Shown here: positions 35,945 to 46,618 of the stretch, in pieces
How the letters are laid out: the number at the start of each line of letters is the position of its first letter
How positions within the stretch are numbered: the stretch's first letter is position 1
Origin: Megaustenia siamemsis
Lineage: Eukaryota; Mollusca; Gastropoda; Stylommatophora; Ariophantidae
Reading direction: 5' to 3'
Length of the DNA: 64,000 nucleotides
Assembly: GCA_032433765.1 (NCBI GenBank)
Contig: JAVIAB010000008.1
Location: 39,846,736-39,910,735 of the forward strand
Position numbers and translations under genes: made by a program
The notes under the pieces: model-generated
Database searches by the model: none
The model's input: only the letters and a program-made list of their open reading frames with translations
What the model was told of the DNA's origin: nothing

Positions 35945-36072
35945 ATTGACTATCTATTCTTTCATAAATTCACATTTCAAGAGTTTTATTTTTATTTTAT
36001 GGTTTCTTATTTAGTGCCTCGAGATATTGTTGTTGTGTAACTCTAGATTCTAATAAATGTACATTTATATGG
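35945..36072 (-). repeat. Inverted homologue of the 42-bp array flank
   Basis: ttttattttatggtttctta and ctagattctaataaatgtac here are the reverse complement of the last unit and right flank of the array at 32075-32655. It separates the two sub-arrays of the 20 bp minisatellite. Confidence 0.75.
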
Positions 36073-36860
36073 ATGCCACATCACTTACATGGATGTCACA
36101 TCACTTACATATATGTCACGCCACTTAAGTGGATGTCACGTCACTTACATGGATGTCACGTCACTTACATGGATGTAATGTCACGTACATGTGTGTCACT
36201 GCACTTACATGGGTACCACACCACTAACATGGATGTCACGGCACTTACATGGATGTCCCGTCACTTACATGAATATCACGTCACTTACATGGATGTCACG
36301 TCACCCATATGGATGTCACGTCACTTACATGGGCACTACACCACTTACATGGATGTCACGTCGCTTACATGGATGCCACGTCACTTGCATGGATGTCACG
36401 CCACATACATGGATACAACAGCACTTACATGGATGTCACGTCACTTACATGGATGTCACGTCACTTACATGGATACCACATCACTTACATGGATGTTACG
36501 TCACTTATATGGATACCACCTCACTTACATGGATACCACATCACTTACATGGATGTTACGTCACTTATATGGATACCACAGCACTTACATGGATGTCACG
36601 TCACTTACATGGATACCACATCACTTACATGAATGTCACGTCATTTACTTCGATACCACATCACATACATGGATGTCACATCACTTACATGGATGTCACG
36701 TCACTTATATTCATACCACGTCACTTACTTGGATACCACATCACTTACATGGATGTCACATCACTTACATGGATGTCACATCACTTACATGGATGTCACA
36801 TCACTTACATAGATGTCACATCACTTACATGGATACCATATCACTGACATTGATGTAGGC
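36065..36860. repeat. Minisatellite, 20 bp unit, second sub-array
   Basis: About 39 copies of the 20 bp unit, mostly in a cacgtcacttacatggatgt form, often alternating with ataccacatcacttacatgg. It is distinct from the first sub-array (cgtcac instead of catcac). Confidence 0.96.
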
Positions 36861-36989
36861 GCTAGCGACTCGCGTCGACTAAATGATATTAGACCCGTAT
36901 CAACACCAACACATTAGACCAACAGTCTGACTGTAAATCCAACATTTTCCATCAGTAGAACAAACATTTATAATTATATTTTTAGTTAG

Positions 36990-37245
36990 ACATGGACTTG
37001 GCTTAATGGTTAGTGAACTGAACTATAAAGTAAAGTAGGTCAGCTTCAATGCTGACTGACGGCTTCTAGGTGCACTCAGGCATAAATGAGTAACGGATTT
37101 TGTTGGGTTTTTTTTAGGTAGCAAAAAAAAAAAGCGCTTCGGGCTAACCACATTAGACCAAAAATAATATGGCGAATGACTATCTATATCAAATATGGCC
37201 ACTAACAACATATTCTCCATACGTCACATGGCAAGACCGTGCTCT
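36990..37245 (+). repeat. SINE-1-like, diverged copy
   Basis: ggcttaatggttagtgaact corresponds to the SINE-1 head, and the end (ccactaacaacatattctcc, atacgtcacatggc) to its 3' part. The middle is rearranged and the B-box is lost. Confidence 0.6.
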
Positions 37246-37264
37246 TCTTTTTTTTTTTTTTTCT

Positions 37265-37425
37265 TTTATTACAACAACCCATTTACAAGCTGGTGTAGGC
37301 GATCATGTCTCTCCATAACTTTCATCTATACAATTGTTTATTTATTCTGCAGTTTACTTTCTCCCTGCCATCCTTTTAACATGTGCTATATCTTCTCGCT
37401 CTGTATCTGAAATTACTTTCTTCTT
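37265..37425 (-). pseudogene. Family C-like 3' terminal fragment
   Basis: gtgtaggcgatcatgtctct and ctttcatctata match the end of family C on the minus strand (RDMIAYTS). The rest is highly diverged. Confidence 0.5.
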
Positions 37426-37565
37426 CTCTCATATTTTCCAGTTGTCACGTTATGTTCTATCTATTCTATTCTAAACCTATTTTAGTTGTCATCACTGCCA
37501 TAGTCACAGTTGCATTTATATCGTCAGTTATCTATTAATAAATGCAACTCAACGTTCATGTACAG

Positions 37566-37698
37566 AAAATCAAGAGGAAACATAATGCGACGAAAGAAGA
37601 CAGTAGATGACGTTCAAGAGAAAGAACTCATAAACAAGTACCTCAAATACGACAGAATTCTTGACAACAATCCGTACGGGAAAATAGCGTTTATTAGT
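37566..37698 (+). other. Candidate internal exon, donor abutting a minisatellite
   Basis: Preceded by catgtacag. It reads KSRGNIMRRKKTVDDVQEKE, LINKYLKYDRILDNNPYG and KIAFIS, then GTAAGTAG at 37699. It starts with the last base of a codon and ends at a codon boundary. The non-repetitive, charged, helix-like sequence looks protein-coding, but I recognise no family. The 34 bp array begins right at the donor and its first units repeat the GTAAGTAG word. Confidence 0.4.
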
Positions 37699-38247
37699 GT
37701 AAGTAGGTGGATGTGTGTCTCGGAGTGTTGATGTAAGTAGATGAATGTGTGTCTAGGAGAGTTAATGTAAGTAGTGGGATGTGTGTCTCGGAGTGTTGAT
37801 GTAAGTAGATAGATGAGTGTCTCGGAGTGTTAATGTAAGTAGTGGGATGTGTGTCTCGGAGTGTTGATGTAAGTAGATAGATGTGTGTCTCGGAGTGTTA
37901 ATGTAAGTAGTGGGATGTGTGTCTCGGAGTGTTGATGTAAGTAGATAGATGTGTGTCTCGGAGTGTTAATGTAAGTTCTCGGAGATGTGTGTCTGGGAGT
38001 GTTGATGTAAGTAGGCGAATGTGTGTCGCGGAGTGTTGATTTAAGTAGATAGATGTGTGTCTCGGAGTGTTGATGTAAGTAGATAGATCTGTGACTTGGA
38101 GTGTTGATATAAGTAGATAGATGTGTATCTCGGAGTGTTGATGTAAGTAGTCGGATGTGTGTCTCGGAGTGTTAATATAAGTAGTTGAATATATGTATCT
38201 CGGAGTGTTAATATAAGTAGATGCATATGTGTCTCGTAGTATTAATA
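37699..38247. repeat. Minisatellite, 34 bp unit, left part
   Basis: About 16 copies with gtgtctcggagtgttgatgt followed by aagtagatagat. Units near the left edge have tgtaagtag; later ones also show tataagtag. The array is interrupted by a mariner and continues to about 41870. Confidence 0.96.
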
Positions 38248-39585
38248 TGAGGGGAGGTCAAAAAGTAATGCACAACAATTTTTTTCTCGGCTAATAATAA
38301 AGATAGGAATATGAAATTTTGCACACTTGGAATATGACATGTTCCAATTATGTGTACAAAATTGCACAGAATTTTGATAAATATTACGCAATCTATGAAC
38401 CGTTAAAATGGAGCTTGTCAACAATGTCCGTTACAAACAGCGAATTGTCATAGAATTTCCGGTTGCGGAAAAAGAAAGTGTGGCAAACATTCATAAACGA
38501 CTGTGTGCAGTGTACAAATGTTCTGCAGTCGATAGGAGCACCGTTAGTCGCTGGGTTCAGAGAATTAAAGCTGCAGAAAGTGTACGAGTGGAGCTGCATG
38601 ATTTACCGCGTTCTGGACGTGTTGCCTCGGCTACCAGCACAGACATGTTAAACCGGGCTGATGCCATTATTCGTAAGGATAGGCGTATCACTAGTCAGCA
38701 ATTGGCATTGCAGCTTACAGTCAGCAAGGGAAGTGCAATCGCAATTTTTAAAACTCTCGGATATTCAAAGATTTGCGCTCGATGGGTTCCTCGGTGCCTA
38801 ACAAATGATCACAGAGTTCAAAGGAAAACATTCTGTTCTGAATTGTTGGAGCGTTTCGGTGTTGAAGGAGAAATGTTTTTGTCAAAAATTGTTACCGGTG
38901 ACGAAACGTGGGCACATCATTATGAGCCTGAAACAAAAATGCAGTCAATGGAAGGGCATCATCCGCAGTCACCAAAAAGAAAAAATTCAAAACATCTCCA
39001 TCAGCCGGAAAGGTGATGATCACTGTCTTCTGTGACATTGATGGTGTGATTCTTGTTGATGTAATGACAAGAAGTGAGACAATCAACTCGAGAGCTTACA
39101 TCAATACACTGACAAAACTCAAAAATCGGTTCCACAGAGTTCGGCCTAATAAGCCATCTGCAGATTTGTTGCTTCAACATGACAATGCACGCCCTCACAC
39201 AAGTCTGGTAACACGGGAAGCAATCAACAAATTTGGTTGGACTGTACTGTCCCATCCTCCTTACAGCCCTGATCTGGCTCCCTCAGATTTCCATCTGTTT
39301 GGACCACTCAAAAAATTCCTGCGTGGGACACACTTTGACAATGATGAGGATGTGATCCGTGCAGTTAAAAAATGGCTACGCGAGCAGGACAAAACTTGGT
39401 ACAAACGAGGCATTCATGACCTAGTTTCGCGTTGGCGTTAAGGCAATACGCTTGGACGGAGATTATGTTGAAAAATAGGTAGTGTAAAGGGGATGTTCAG
39501 CTACAATCTGTGAAAATTTCACACATTTTGCCCGAATAGTTTCCGAGGAAAAAATTGGTGTGCATTACTTTTTGACCTCCCTACG
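38248..39585 (+). mobile_element. Mariner transposon, near complete
   Basis: 1338 bp with terminal inverted repeats of about 40 bp (ggaggtcaaaaagtaatgca at the left; its reverse complement at the right end with few differences). It is flanked by TA at 38246-38247 and 39586-39587, the Tc1/mariner target duplication. It sits within the 34 bp array, and an uninterrupted paralogous copy of the target segment lies at about 39751-39871. Confidence 0.95.
38408..39441 (+). pseudogene. Mariner transposase, single frameshift
   Basis: This enzyme would cut and paste the element. The start at 38408 gives a frame with N-terminal helix-turn-helix segments (STVSRWVQRIKAAESV and TSQQLALQLTVSKGSA), the mariner WVPRCLT block (WVPHxLT type) and the first catalytic aspartate in TGDETW (about residue 165). 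A one-base length change in the A-rich tract at about 38973-38985 shifts the frame. The second frame then has HDNARPH (second aspartate) and YSPDLAPSDFHLFG (third), 34 residues apart, the DD34D spacing of mariner. It ends at TAA about 39439. Total length fits the usual ~345 residues. Apart from the frameshift it is well preserved, so it decayed recently. Promoter not identified. Confidence 0.93.
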
Positions 39586-39587
39586 TA

Positions 39588-41870
39588 TTAGTAGCTTTAT
39601 GCGTGTCTCGGAGTGTTTATGTAAGTAGATAGATGTTTGTCTCGGAGTGTTGATATAAGTAGGCGGATGTGTGTCTCGGAGTGTTGATTTAAGTAGACAG
39701 ATGTGTGTCTCGGAGTGTTGATGTAATTAGATAGATGTGTGTCTCGGAGTATTGATGTAAGTAGTCGGATGTGTGTCTCGGAGTGTTAATATAAGTAGTT
39801 GAATATATGTATCTCGGAGTGTTAATATAAGTAGATGCATATGTGTCTCGTAGTATTAATATAAGTAGCTGTATGTGTGTCTCGGAGTGTTGATGTAAGT
39901 AGATAGATGTTTGTCTCGGAGTGTTAATATAAGTAGTGTGATGTGTGTCTCGGAGTGATGTTGTAAGTAGGCGAATGTGTGTCTCGGAGTGTTAATATCA
40001 GTAGATAGATGTGTGTCTTGGAGTGTTGATTTAAGTAGATGGATGTGTGTCTCGGAGTGTTAATATAAGTAGATAGATGTGTATTTCGGAGTGTTAATAC
40101 AAGTAGATAGATGTGTATCTCGGAGTGTTGATATAAGTAGATAGATGTGTGTCTTGGATTATTAATATAAGTAAATGGATGTGTATCTCTGAGTGTTAAT
40201 ATAAGTAGATCAATATGTGTATCTCGGAGTGTTAATATAAGTAGATAGATGTGTGTCTCGGAGTGTTAATATAAGTAGAAAGATGTGTGTCTCGGAGTGT
40301 TAATATAGGTAGATAGATGTTTGTCTCGGAGTGTTAATATAAGTAGTGTGATGTGTGTCTCGGAGTGATGTTGTAAGTAGATACATGTGTGTCTCGGAGT
40401 GTTAATATAAGTAGATAGATGTGTGTCTTGGAGTGTTGATTTAAGTAGATGGATGTGTGTCTCGGAGTGTTAATATAAGTAGATAGATGTGTATTTCGGA
40501 GTGTTAATACAAGTAGATAGATGTGTATCTCGGAGTGTTGATATAAGTAGATAGATGTGTGTCTTGGATTATTAATATAAGTAAATGGATGTGTATCTCT
40601 GAGTGTTAATATAAGTAGATCAATATGTGTATCTCGGAGTGTTAATATAAGTAGATAGATGTGTGTCTCGGAGTGTTAATATAAGTAGAAAGATGTGTGT
40701 CTCGGAGTGTTAATATAAGTAGATAGATGTGTGTCTCTGAGTGTTAATATAAGTAGATAGATGTGTGTCTCGGAGCGTTAATATAAGTAGATCAATATGT
40801 GTATCTCGGAGTGTTAATATAAGTAGATAGATGTGTGTCTCGGAGTGTTAATATAAGTAGATAGATGTGTGTCTCGGAGTGTTGATATAAGTAGATAGAT
40901 GTGTGTCTCGGAGTGTTGATATAAGTAGATAGATGTGTGTCTCGGTGTGTTAATATAAGTAGATGAATATGTGTCTCGAAGTGTTAATATAAGTAGATAG
41001 ATGTGTGTCTCGGAGTGTTGATATAAGTAAATATATATGTGTCTCGGAGTGTTGATATAAGTAGATAGATGTGTGTCTCGGTGTGTTAATATAAGTAGAT
41101 GAATATGTGTCTCGAAGTGTTAATATAAGTAGATAGATATGTGTCTCGGAGTGTTAATACATGTAGATGAATATGTGTCTCGGAGTGTTAATATAAGTAG
41201 ATAGATGTGTGTCTCGGAGTATTGATATAAGTAGATAGATATGTGTCTCGGAGTGTTGATATAAGTAGATTGATATGTGTCTCGGAATGTTGATATAAGT
41301 AGATAGATGTATGTCTCGGAGTGTTGATGTAAGTAGAGAGATGTGTATATCGGAGTGCTGATATAAGTAGATAGATGTGTGTCTTGGAGTGTTGATATAA
41401 GTAGATAAATGTGTGTCTTGGAGTGTTACATAAGTAGATAGACGTGTGTCTTGGAGTGTTTATATATTTAGATAGATGCGTGTCACGGAGTGTTGATGTA
41501 AGTAGATAGATGTGTGTCTTGGAGTGTTGATATAAGTAGATAGATGTGTGTCTCGTAGTGTTAATGTAAGTAGATAGATGTGTGTCTCGGAGTGTTGATA
41601 TAAGTATATATATGTGTGTCTTGTAGTGTTACATAAGTAGATAGATGTGTGTCTCGGAGTGTTGATGTATGTAGATGTGTGTCTCGGAGTGTTAATATAA
41701 GTAGATAGATGTGTATCTCGGTGTGTTAATATAAGTAGATGAATGTGTGTCTCGGAGTGTTGATGCAAGTAGATAGATGTGTATATCGAAGTGTTATTAT
41801 AAGTAGATAGATGTGTATAATGAAGTGTAGACAGTCGTTGGTCTTGCAGTGTTGATAATATAGATGAAAA
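39588..41870. repeat. Minisatellite, 34 bp unit, right part
   Basis: About 67 copies (gtgtctcggagtgttaatat, aagtagatagat). Internal segmental duplications are obvious: about 200 bp at 40041-40240 recurs at about 40461-40660, and 38121-38247 recurs at about 39735-39861. The right end degrades after 41760. Confidence 0.96.
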
Positions 41871-41884
41871 TTCGTTTAGTGTCT

Positions 41885-42900
41885 ATTTGTCAGTTCGCGA
41901 AAACATATTTCTAGTGTTGTCATTTTATAGAAACATGTTTCTAGTATTGCTGTAAATAGACAAATATGTTTCTAGAGTTGTATGATGACAAACACATGTC
42001 TCTAGCGTTGTTGTAGTAAGACAAAGACATGTCTCTAATGATGTTGTAATAAGACAAAGACATGTCTCTAGTGTTGTTGTAATAAGACAAAGACATGTCT
42101 CTAGTGTTGTTGTAATAAGACAAAGACATGTCTCTAGTGTTGTTGTAATAAGACAAAGACATGTCTCTAGCCTTACTCTAATAAGACAAAGACATGTCTT
42201 TAGTGTTGTTGTAATAAGACAAAGACATGTCTCTAGTGTTGTTGTAATAAGACAAAGACATGCTTCTAGTGTTGCTGTAATAAGACAAAGACATGTCTCT
42301 AGTGTTGTTGTAATAAGACAAAGACATGTTTCTAGCGTTGCTGTAATGAGACAAAGACATGTCTTTAGTGTTGTTGTAATAAGACAAAGACATGCCTCTA
42401 GTGTTGTTGTAATAAGACAAAGACATGTCTCTAGCGTTGCTGTAATAAGACAAAGACATGCTTCTAGTGTTGCTGTAATAAGACAAAGACATGTCTCTAG
42501 TGTTGCTGTAATAAGACAAAGACATGCTTCTAGTGTTGTTGTAATAAGACAAAGACATGCTTCTAGTGTTGCTGTAATAAGACAAAGACATGCTTCTAGT
42601 GTTGTTGTAATAAGACAAAGACATGCTTCTAGTGTTGTTGTAATAAGACAAAGACATGTCTCTAGTGTTGTTGCAATAAGACAAAGACATGTCTCTAGTG
42701 TTGTTGTAATAAGACAAAGACATGTCTCTAGCGTTGCTGTAATAAGACAAAGACATGTCTTTAGTCTTGTTGTAATAGGACAAAGACATGTCTCTAGTGT
42801 TGTTGTAATAAGACAAAGACATGCCTCTGGTATTGTTGAAACTAGACACATATATCTTTCCAGTATTGTTGCAAGAAGATCGCGAAATGATTTAAGTGTT
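41885..42900. repeat. Minisatellite, 33 bp unit, about 29 copies
   Basis: Regular units with agtgttgttgtaataagaca and aagacatgtctct. Ends are more diverged. With 33 bp the frame never shifts, so a 330-codon open frame on the minus strand results; it consists only of the repeat and is rejected as a gene. Confidence 0.96.
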
Positions 42901-43221
42901 GTTGAAAGTAGACACATATGTCTTAATAATGTTTGTATTTAGGCGCATATATATTTCTAATGTTGTAAATAGAGGGAGACATTATTCTAGTGTTGTTATA
43001 GCGCCTGTTCTGAGCGCTTACGAGCTGTTGTTCGATGTCCGATGTGGATAATCCGACGACTAACTGTGTTTCATATGTTCGGATTTGGAGACAAAAACGA
43101 TGTCCTAACATCATAAAGCGCTATACATTTTAAACAAATTGGATGATCAACATTTTCGGGAGGATGTGAACTTCCGATCAATATGGCGGATATGCGGCAG
43201 GAATCAATATAGGCAGTGTCT

Positions 43222-43575
43222 GAAAAGTGTTCCTTGTTGCAATTTCCTCATATTCCAAATCCGGCTTGCTGAAGGAGCTACTGAATTAAGTGCTCTGTGC
43301 ACACCGTGAGCTGCGCCGTTTCATCCGTTTTGATCATGTTTCGACATTCCAATTGCTTACGATGACGGAGAACATATGGATGTGTTCACTTTCTGTGCGG
43401 TTTTGCCTTATGTTCTTTGTCGTGTGATGAGACTGCTATGATGGGGACTGCAACTACCTTTCTTTGTTCGGGAGATGAGATATTAATTCGGATGATTCCA
43501 CTGGCACGGGCGGTTGAGCAATTATGGATTTTAATTCGTTTGCAGTGGTCCCGTGGCCTTCCATAACCATAATCA
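43222..43575. repeat. Dispersed repeat R1, copy 2
   Basis: Homologous to 11770-12130 (ttccttgttgcaatttcctc, attccactggcacgggcggt, gccttccataacca). Its right end touches the 30 bp array at 43585, while copy 1's left end touches the 50 bp array. Confidence 0.8.
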
Positions 43576-43584
43576 CGTATCTAA

Positions 43585-44145
43585 GGATCATGTACATAGA
43601 CCATACGTCCCAACATTCAAATACATAGACCGTGCGCTCCTAACATTCAAATACATAGACCGTACGATATGATTCCAATATTCAAATACATAGACCGTAC
43701 GTTCCCAACATTCAAATACATAGACCGTACGTTCCCAACATTCAAATACATAGACCGTACGTTCCCAACATTCAAATACATAGACCGTACGCACCCAACA
43801 TTCAAATACATAGACCGTACGCTCCTAACATTCAAATACGTAGACCGTACGATCCCAATATTCAAATACATAGACCGTACGCTCCCAACATTCAAATACA
43901 TAGACCGTACGCTCCTAACATTCAAATACATAGACCGTACGCTCCCAACACTCAAATACACAGACGGTACGCTACAAACATTCAAATACATAGACCGTAC
44001 GCTTCCAATATTCAAATACATAGACCGTAAGCTCCCAACATTCAAATACATAGACCGTAAGCTCTCAACATTCAAATACATAAACCGTAAGCTCCCAACA
44101 TTCTAATACATAGACCGTAAGTTCCCAACATTTAAATACATGACC
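43585..44145. repeat. Minisatellite, 30 bp unit, about 18 copies
   Basis: Core attcaaatacatagaccgta with cgctcccaac. One off-length unit near 43665 (tacgatatgattcc). Open frames on both strands are periodic artefacts. Confidence 0.95.
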
Positions 44146-44149
44146 GCAC

Positions 44150-44280
44150 GCTGCTAGAGTACATGTACATAGATGGAACTCTTCTAACGCTCATGTACAT
44201 AGATCAAACTCTCCTAATGTTTATGTACATAGACTGAACTCTACTAACGTTCATGTACATAGATGGAACTCTCCTAGGTA
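44150..44280. repeat. Short array, 30-36 bp unit
   Basis: Four copies with atgtacatagatggaactct and cctaacgttc. It is related to the previous array through the tacatagac/tacatagat word. Confidence 0.85.
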
Positions 44281-44454
44281 TGTACACGAACGCGCGTTTA
44301 ATGACTTTAGCACTTGCCCGCCAAAAGCGTAACCAAAACCTACAGAAACACACGCGGACCGCTTTAATGACTTTAGCAGGTATGCTGTCAAAGACCCGTT
44401 TCTCTGTGAAATGGTTCGCTTGAGTAACTTAAACCGTTTTAGCCGTCTACATGA

Positions 44455-45063
44455 GCTGCGCTAATGAGTTTAACATCTGAACGGAAGAAAGACATTAAAG
44501 GACAACTTGAGCGCTTGCCCGCGAGACTGGCCGCTGGGGTGCGATAATGAGTTTAACATCTGAACGGAAGAAAGACATTAAAGGATAACTTGAGCGCTTG
44601 CCCGCGAGACTGGCCGCTGGGGTGCGATAATGAGTTTAACATCTGAACGGAAGAAAGACATTAAAGGATAACTTGAGCGCTTGCCCGCGAGACTGGCCGC
44701 TGGGGTGCGATAATGAGTTTAACACCTGAACGGCAGAAGGACATTAAATAATAACTTGACCGCTTGCCCGCGAGACTGGCCGCTGGGGTGCGATAATGAG
44801 TTTAACATCTGAACGGAAGAAAGACATTAAAGGATAACTTGAGCGCTTGACTGCGAGACTGGCCGCTGGGGTGCGATAATGAGTTTAACACCTGAACGGC
44901 AGAAGGACATTAAATAATAACTTGACCGCTTGCCCGCGAGACTGGCCGCTGGGGTGCGATAATGAGTTTAACATCTGAACGGAAGAAAGACATTAAAGGA
45001 TAACTTGAGCGCTTGACTGCGAGACTGGCCGCTGGGGCGCACTAATGAGTTTAACATCTGAAC
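44455..45063. repeat. Tandem repeat, 83 bp unit, about 7 copies
   Basis: GC-richer than its surroundings. The unit contains gcgataatgagtttaacatc and gcgagactggccgctggggt. Two unit types (aagacattaaaggataac and aggacattaaataataac) alternate. It lies immediately upstream of a TATA box and could be promoter-associated or part of the terminal region of the viral element to the right; neither is shown. Confidence 0.93.
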
Positions 45064-45181
45064 GATGGAATGACATCTAACAGGGAAATTTTACTGTGCC
45101 TATGTTTTAAAGTGACACGCTTGAGAGAAATTAATCGACTTGTAATGGAAAGTAATTGATCGGACAGAGAGTTTAGAACTG

Positions 45182-45281
45182 TATATAAGTAGATTCAAGA
45201 AGCAAGTCAACTATTCTCACAACAGTCTCTGAAGCAGTTCAACGAGTGTCTTGTGTACAAATGAATTTCTTTACAAACCGT
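45182..45281 (+). promoter_or_regulatory. Candidate RNA polymerase II promoter and short first exon
   Basis: TATATAAG at 45182-45189 is followed 20-odd bases later by TCAACT (A at 45209), a plausible initiator. The first ATG downstream is at 45261 (acaaATGaatt) and after 19 coding bases the sequence ACC is followed by GTAAGTAG at 45280, a 5' splice site. This would give a ~70 nt first exon. No matching downstream exon was identified on the plus strand. Confidence 0.4.
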
Positions 45282-45424
45282 AAGTAGAAACTTATTTTCA
45301 TCATAGATTCTATACTGTTGAACATTTTAATACAACAAAATAGGAATAGTATAAAATAATTTTAAAATTAAACAAATTAAAATAAATTAAAACAACTCAA
45401 ATAAAACAAATATGTTACTTTTTT

Positions 45425-45785
45425 GGGTGTCCGGTTAGCGCAATCGATAGGCGGTTGGCTTACCACGGCAACAGCCGGGGTTCGTTCCCTGGCGAGGACA
45501 CCTGGGTTTTACTAATTCCCTAAAAATTAGTGGGAGCCGCGATAGCTCAGTGGTTAGTGAACTGGACTACTACGGACAAGGGGTAGGGTTCGATCCCAAC
45601 CGACGGCTCCAGGTTCACCCAGCCTTAAATGGGTACCGGATTTTTTCTGGGAAAGTAAAGCAGCATGGGCGTAATACCGACCACATTACCCCAAAGATTA
45701 TGTGCTGAAGGTCTGTAAAATATAGGGTCACTAACACCATATTTCCCTATACGCCACTTGGCGTGACGGGGGGTACTTTTTTTTT
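45425..45785 (+). repeat. Composite SINE: two tRNA-like heads in one insertion
   Basis: The 14-bp word TATGTTACTTTTTT occurs at 45411-45424 and again at 45786-45799. Between them lie a 77 nt tRNA-like sequence (45426-45502; 7-bp acceptor arms GGTGTCC and GGACACC, T-arm-like ccggggttcgttccctgg), a linker with taaaaatta, and a full SINE-1 (from gggagccgcgatagctcag to the T-rich end). Both were therefore inserted as a single unit. Confidence 0.88.
45426..45502 (+). other. tRNA-like head of the composite SINE
   Basis: Acceptor arms pair perfectly and a B-box-like gggttcgttcc is present. A regular anticodon stem-loop cannot be drawn (about 4 bp with an 11-base loop) and extra bases separate the T-arm from the acceptor. 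It is a tRNA-derived SINE module, not a functional tRNA gene. Confidence 0.7.
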
Positions 45786-45993
45786 TATGTTACTTTTTTA
45801 TTTTATTTTTTTATTTTCACAATAGAACATAAATTTATATTAATACAACAGCAACATACACAACACATGTTACACATTCAAATATTTATAATTGAACAAT
45901 GATGATTTAAATACTACAAATATGAATACAACACAACTGAGAAAGTATACATATAAAACAATAGCCATGTGTATAGTCTAAATAATAAAAATG

Positions 45994-46618
45994 TCACTGT
46001 CCTGCTGCAGAATTTATTAATTTTACTCGTCTGGGCTTCCTTGCTTTGTTGGAACTGTCTGTTTGAGTTAAATGACTATCAAACACTGGTGAATAGGAAA
46101 GTTGATTAGCGTTCAAAACACAACCACCCTCCATTTTGGCAAATCCTTGATAAAAGACGGCATAGATTATTGGCGACTGTGTGGAAATTGAATAACTCGG
46201 GGCATCCATGTCTCTAGGATCTTTCAGTTGGTTATCTAGAGGCGCAGTGTAGTTGAGGTTATCATAATCTGATAAAATGTCATCTCGCATATCAACTAGT
46301 GTGGTAAATTCATCTTTCGAGAGTGTTATTCCAGTTCTGTTAGGAAATTTAAGCAGACTCACCACGATATGTCGTTATGTTTATCAATGGTCTGTTATTT
46401 AAAGCAGAAACTGAGACTGTCTTAACACCATCTTTTGATAATGGAATTATATTTTCATTTCCACGAGACACGAAAATACGTTGATCATAGACATCAAATG
46501 AAGCTGGCATATAAACGATAGGCGACTCAATTCTAAAAAATACACCACTAGGTAGCAAGGCTCTGACTTTCTGTGTGTAGTAGCACTGAGAACAGCTGCC
46601 CTTTATACGCTGTAACAA
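45994..46618 (-). pseudogene. Possible PC4-like DNA-binding protein of the viral element
   Basis: Two overlapping minus-strand frames (46349-46618 and 45994-46365) look like one gene with a frameshift near 46355. The first contains MPASFDVYDQRIFVSRGNE and SALNNRPLINITTYRGE. The second continues FPNRTGITLSKDEFTTLVDM and then an acidic and a lysine/arginine-rich tail (NKARKPRRVKLINS). The pattern of a beta-rich stretch, PLIxIxxY, then GIxLxxDEFxxL resembles the single-stranded-DNA-binding fold of transcriptional coactivator PC4/p15. A TATAAA at 46602-46607 (minus) suggests that the real start may be the ATG of MPASFD. The assignment is inferred from pattern, not searched. Alternatives are an unrelated core or late regulatory protein. 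Confidence 0.4.

Noticed and set aside
36073..36858. 260-codon open frame in the 20 bp array
   Set aside because: Sixty bases make twenty codons, so all frames stay open in this array; purely periodic.
41925..42917. 330-codon open frame on the minus strand
   Set aside because: Made entirely of a 33 bp tandem unit; other frames are also open and there is no non-repeat coding context.
45426..45502. Functional tRNA gene
   Set aside because: The acceptor arms pair, but the anticodon arm is irregular and the sequence lies inside a target-site-duplicated composite SINE.
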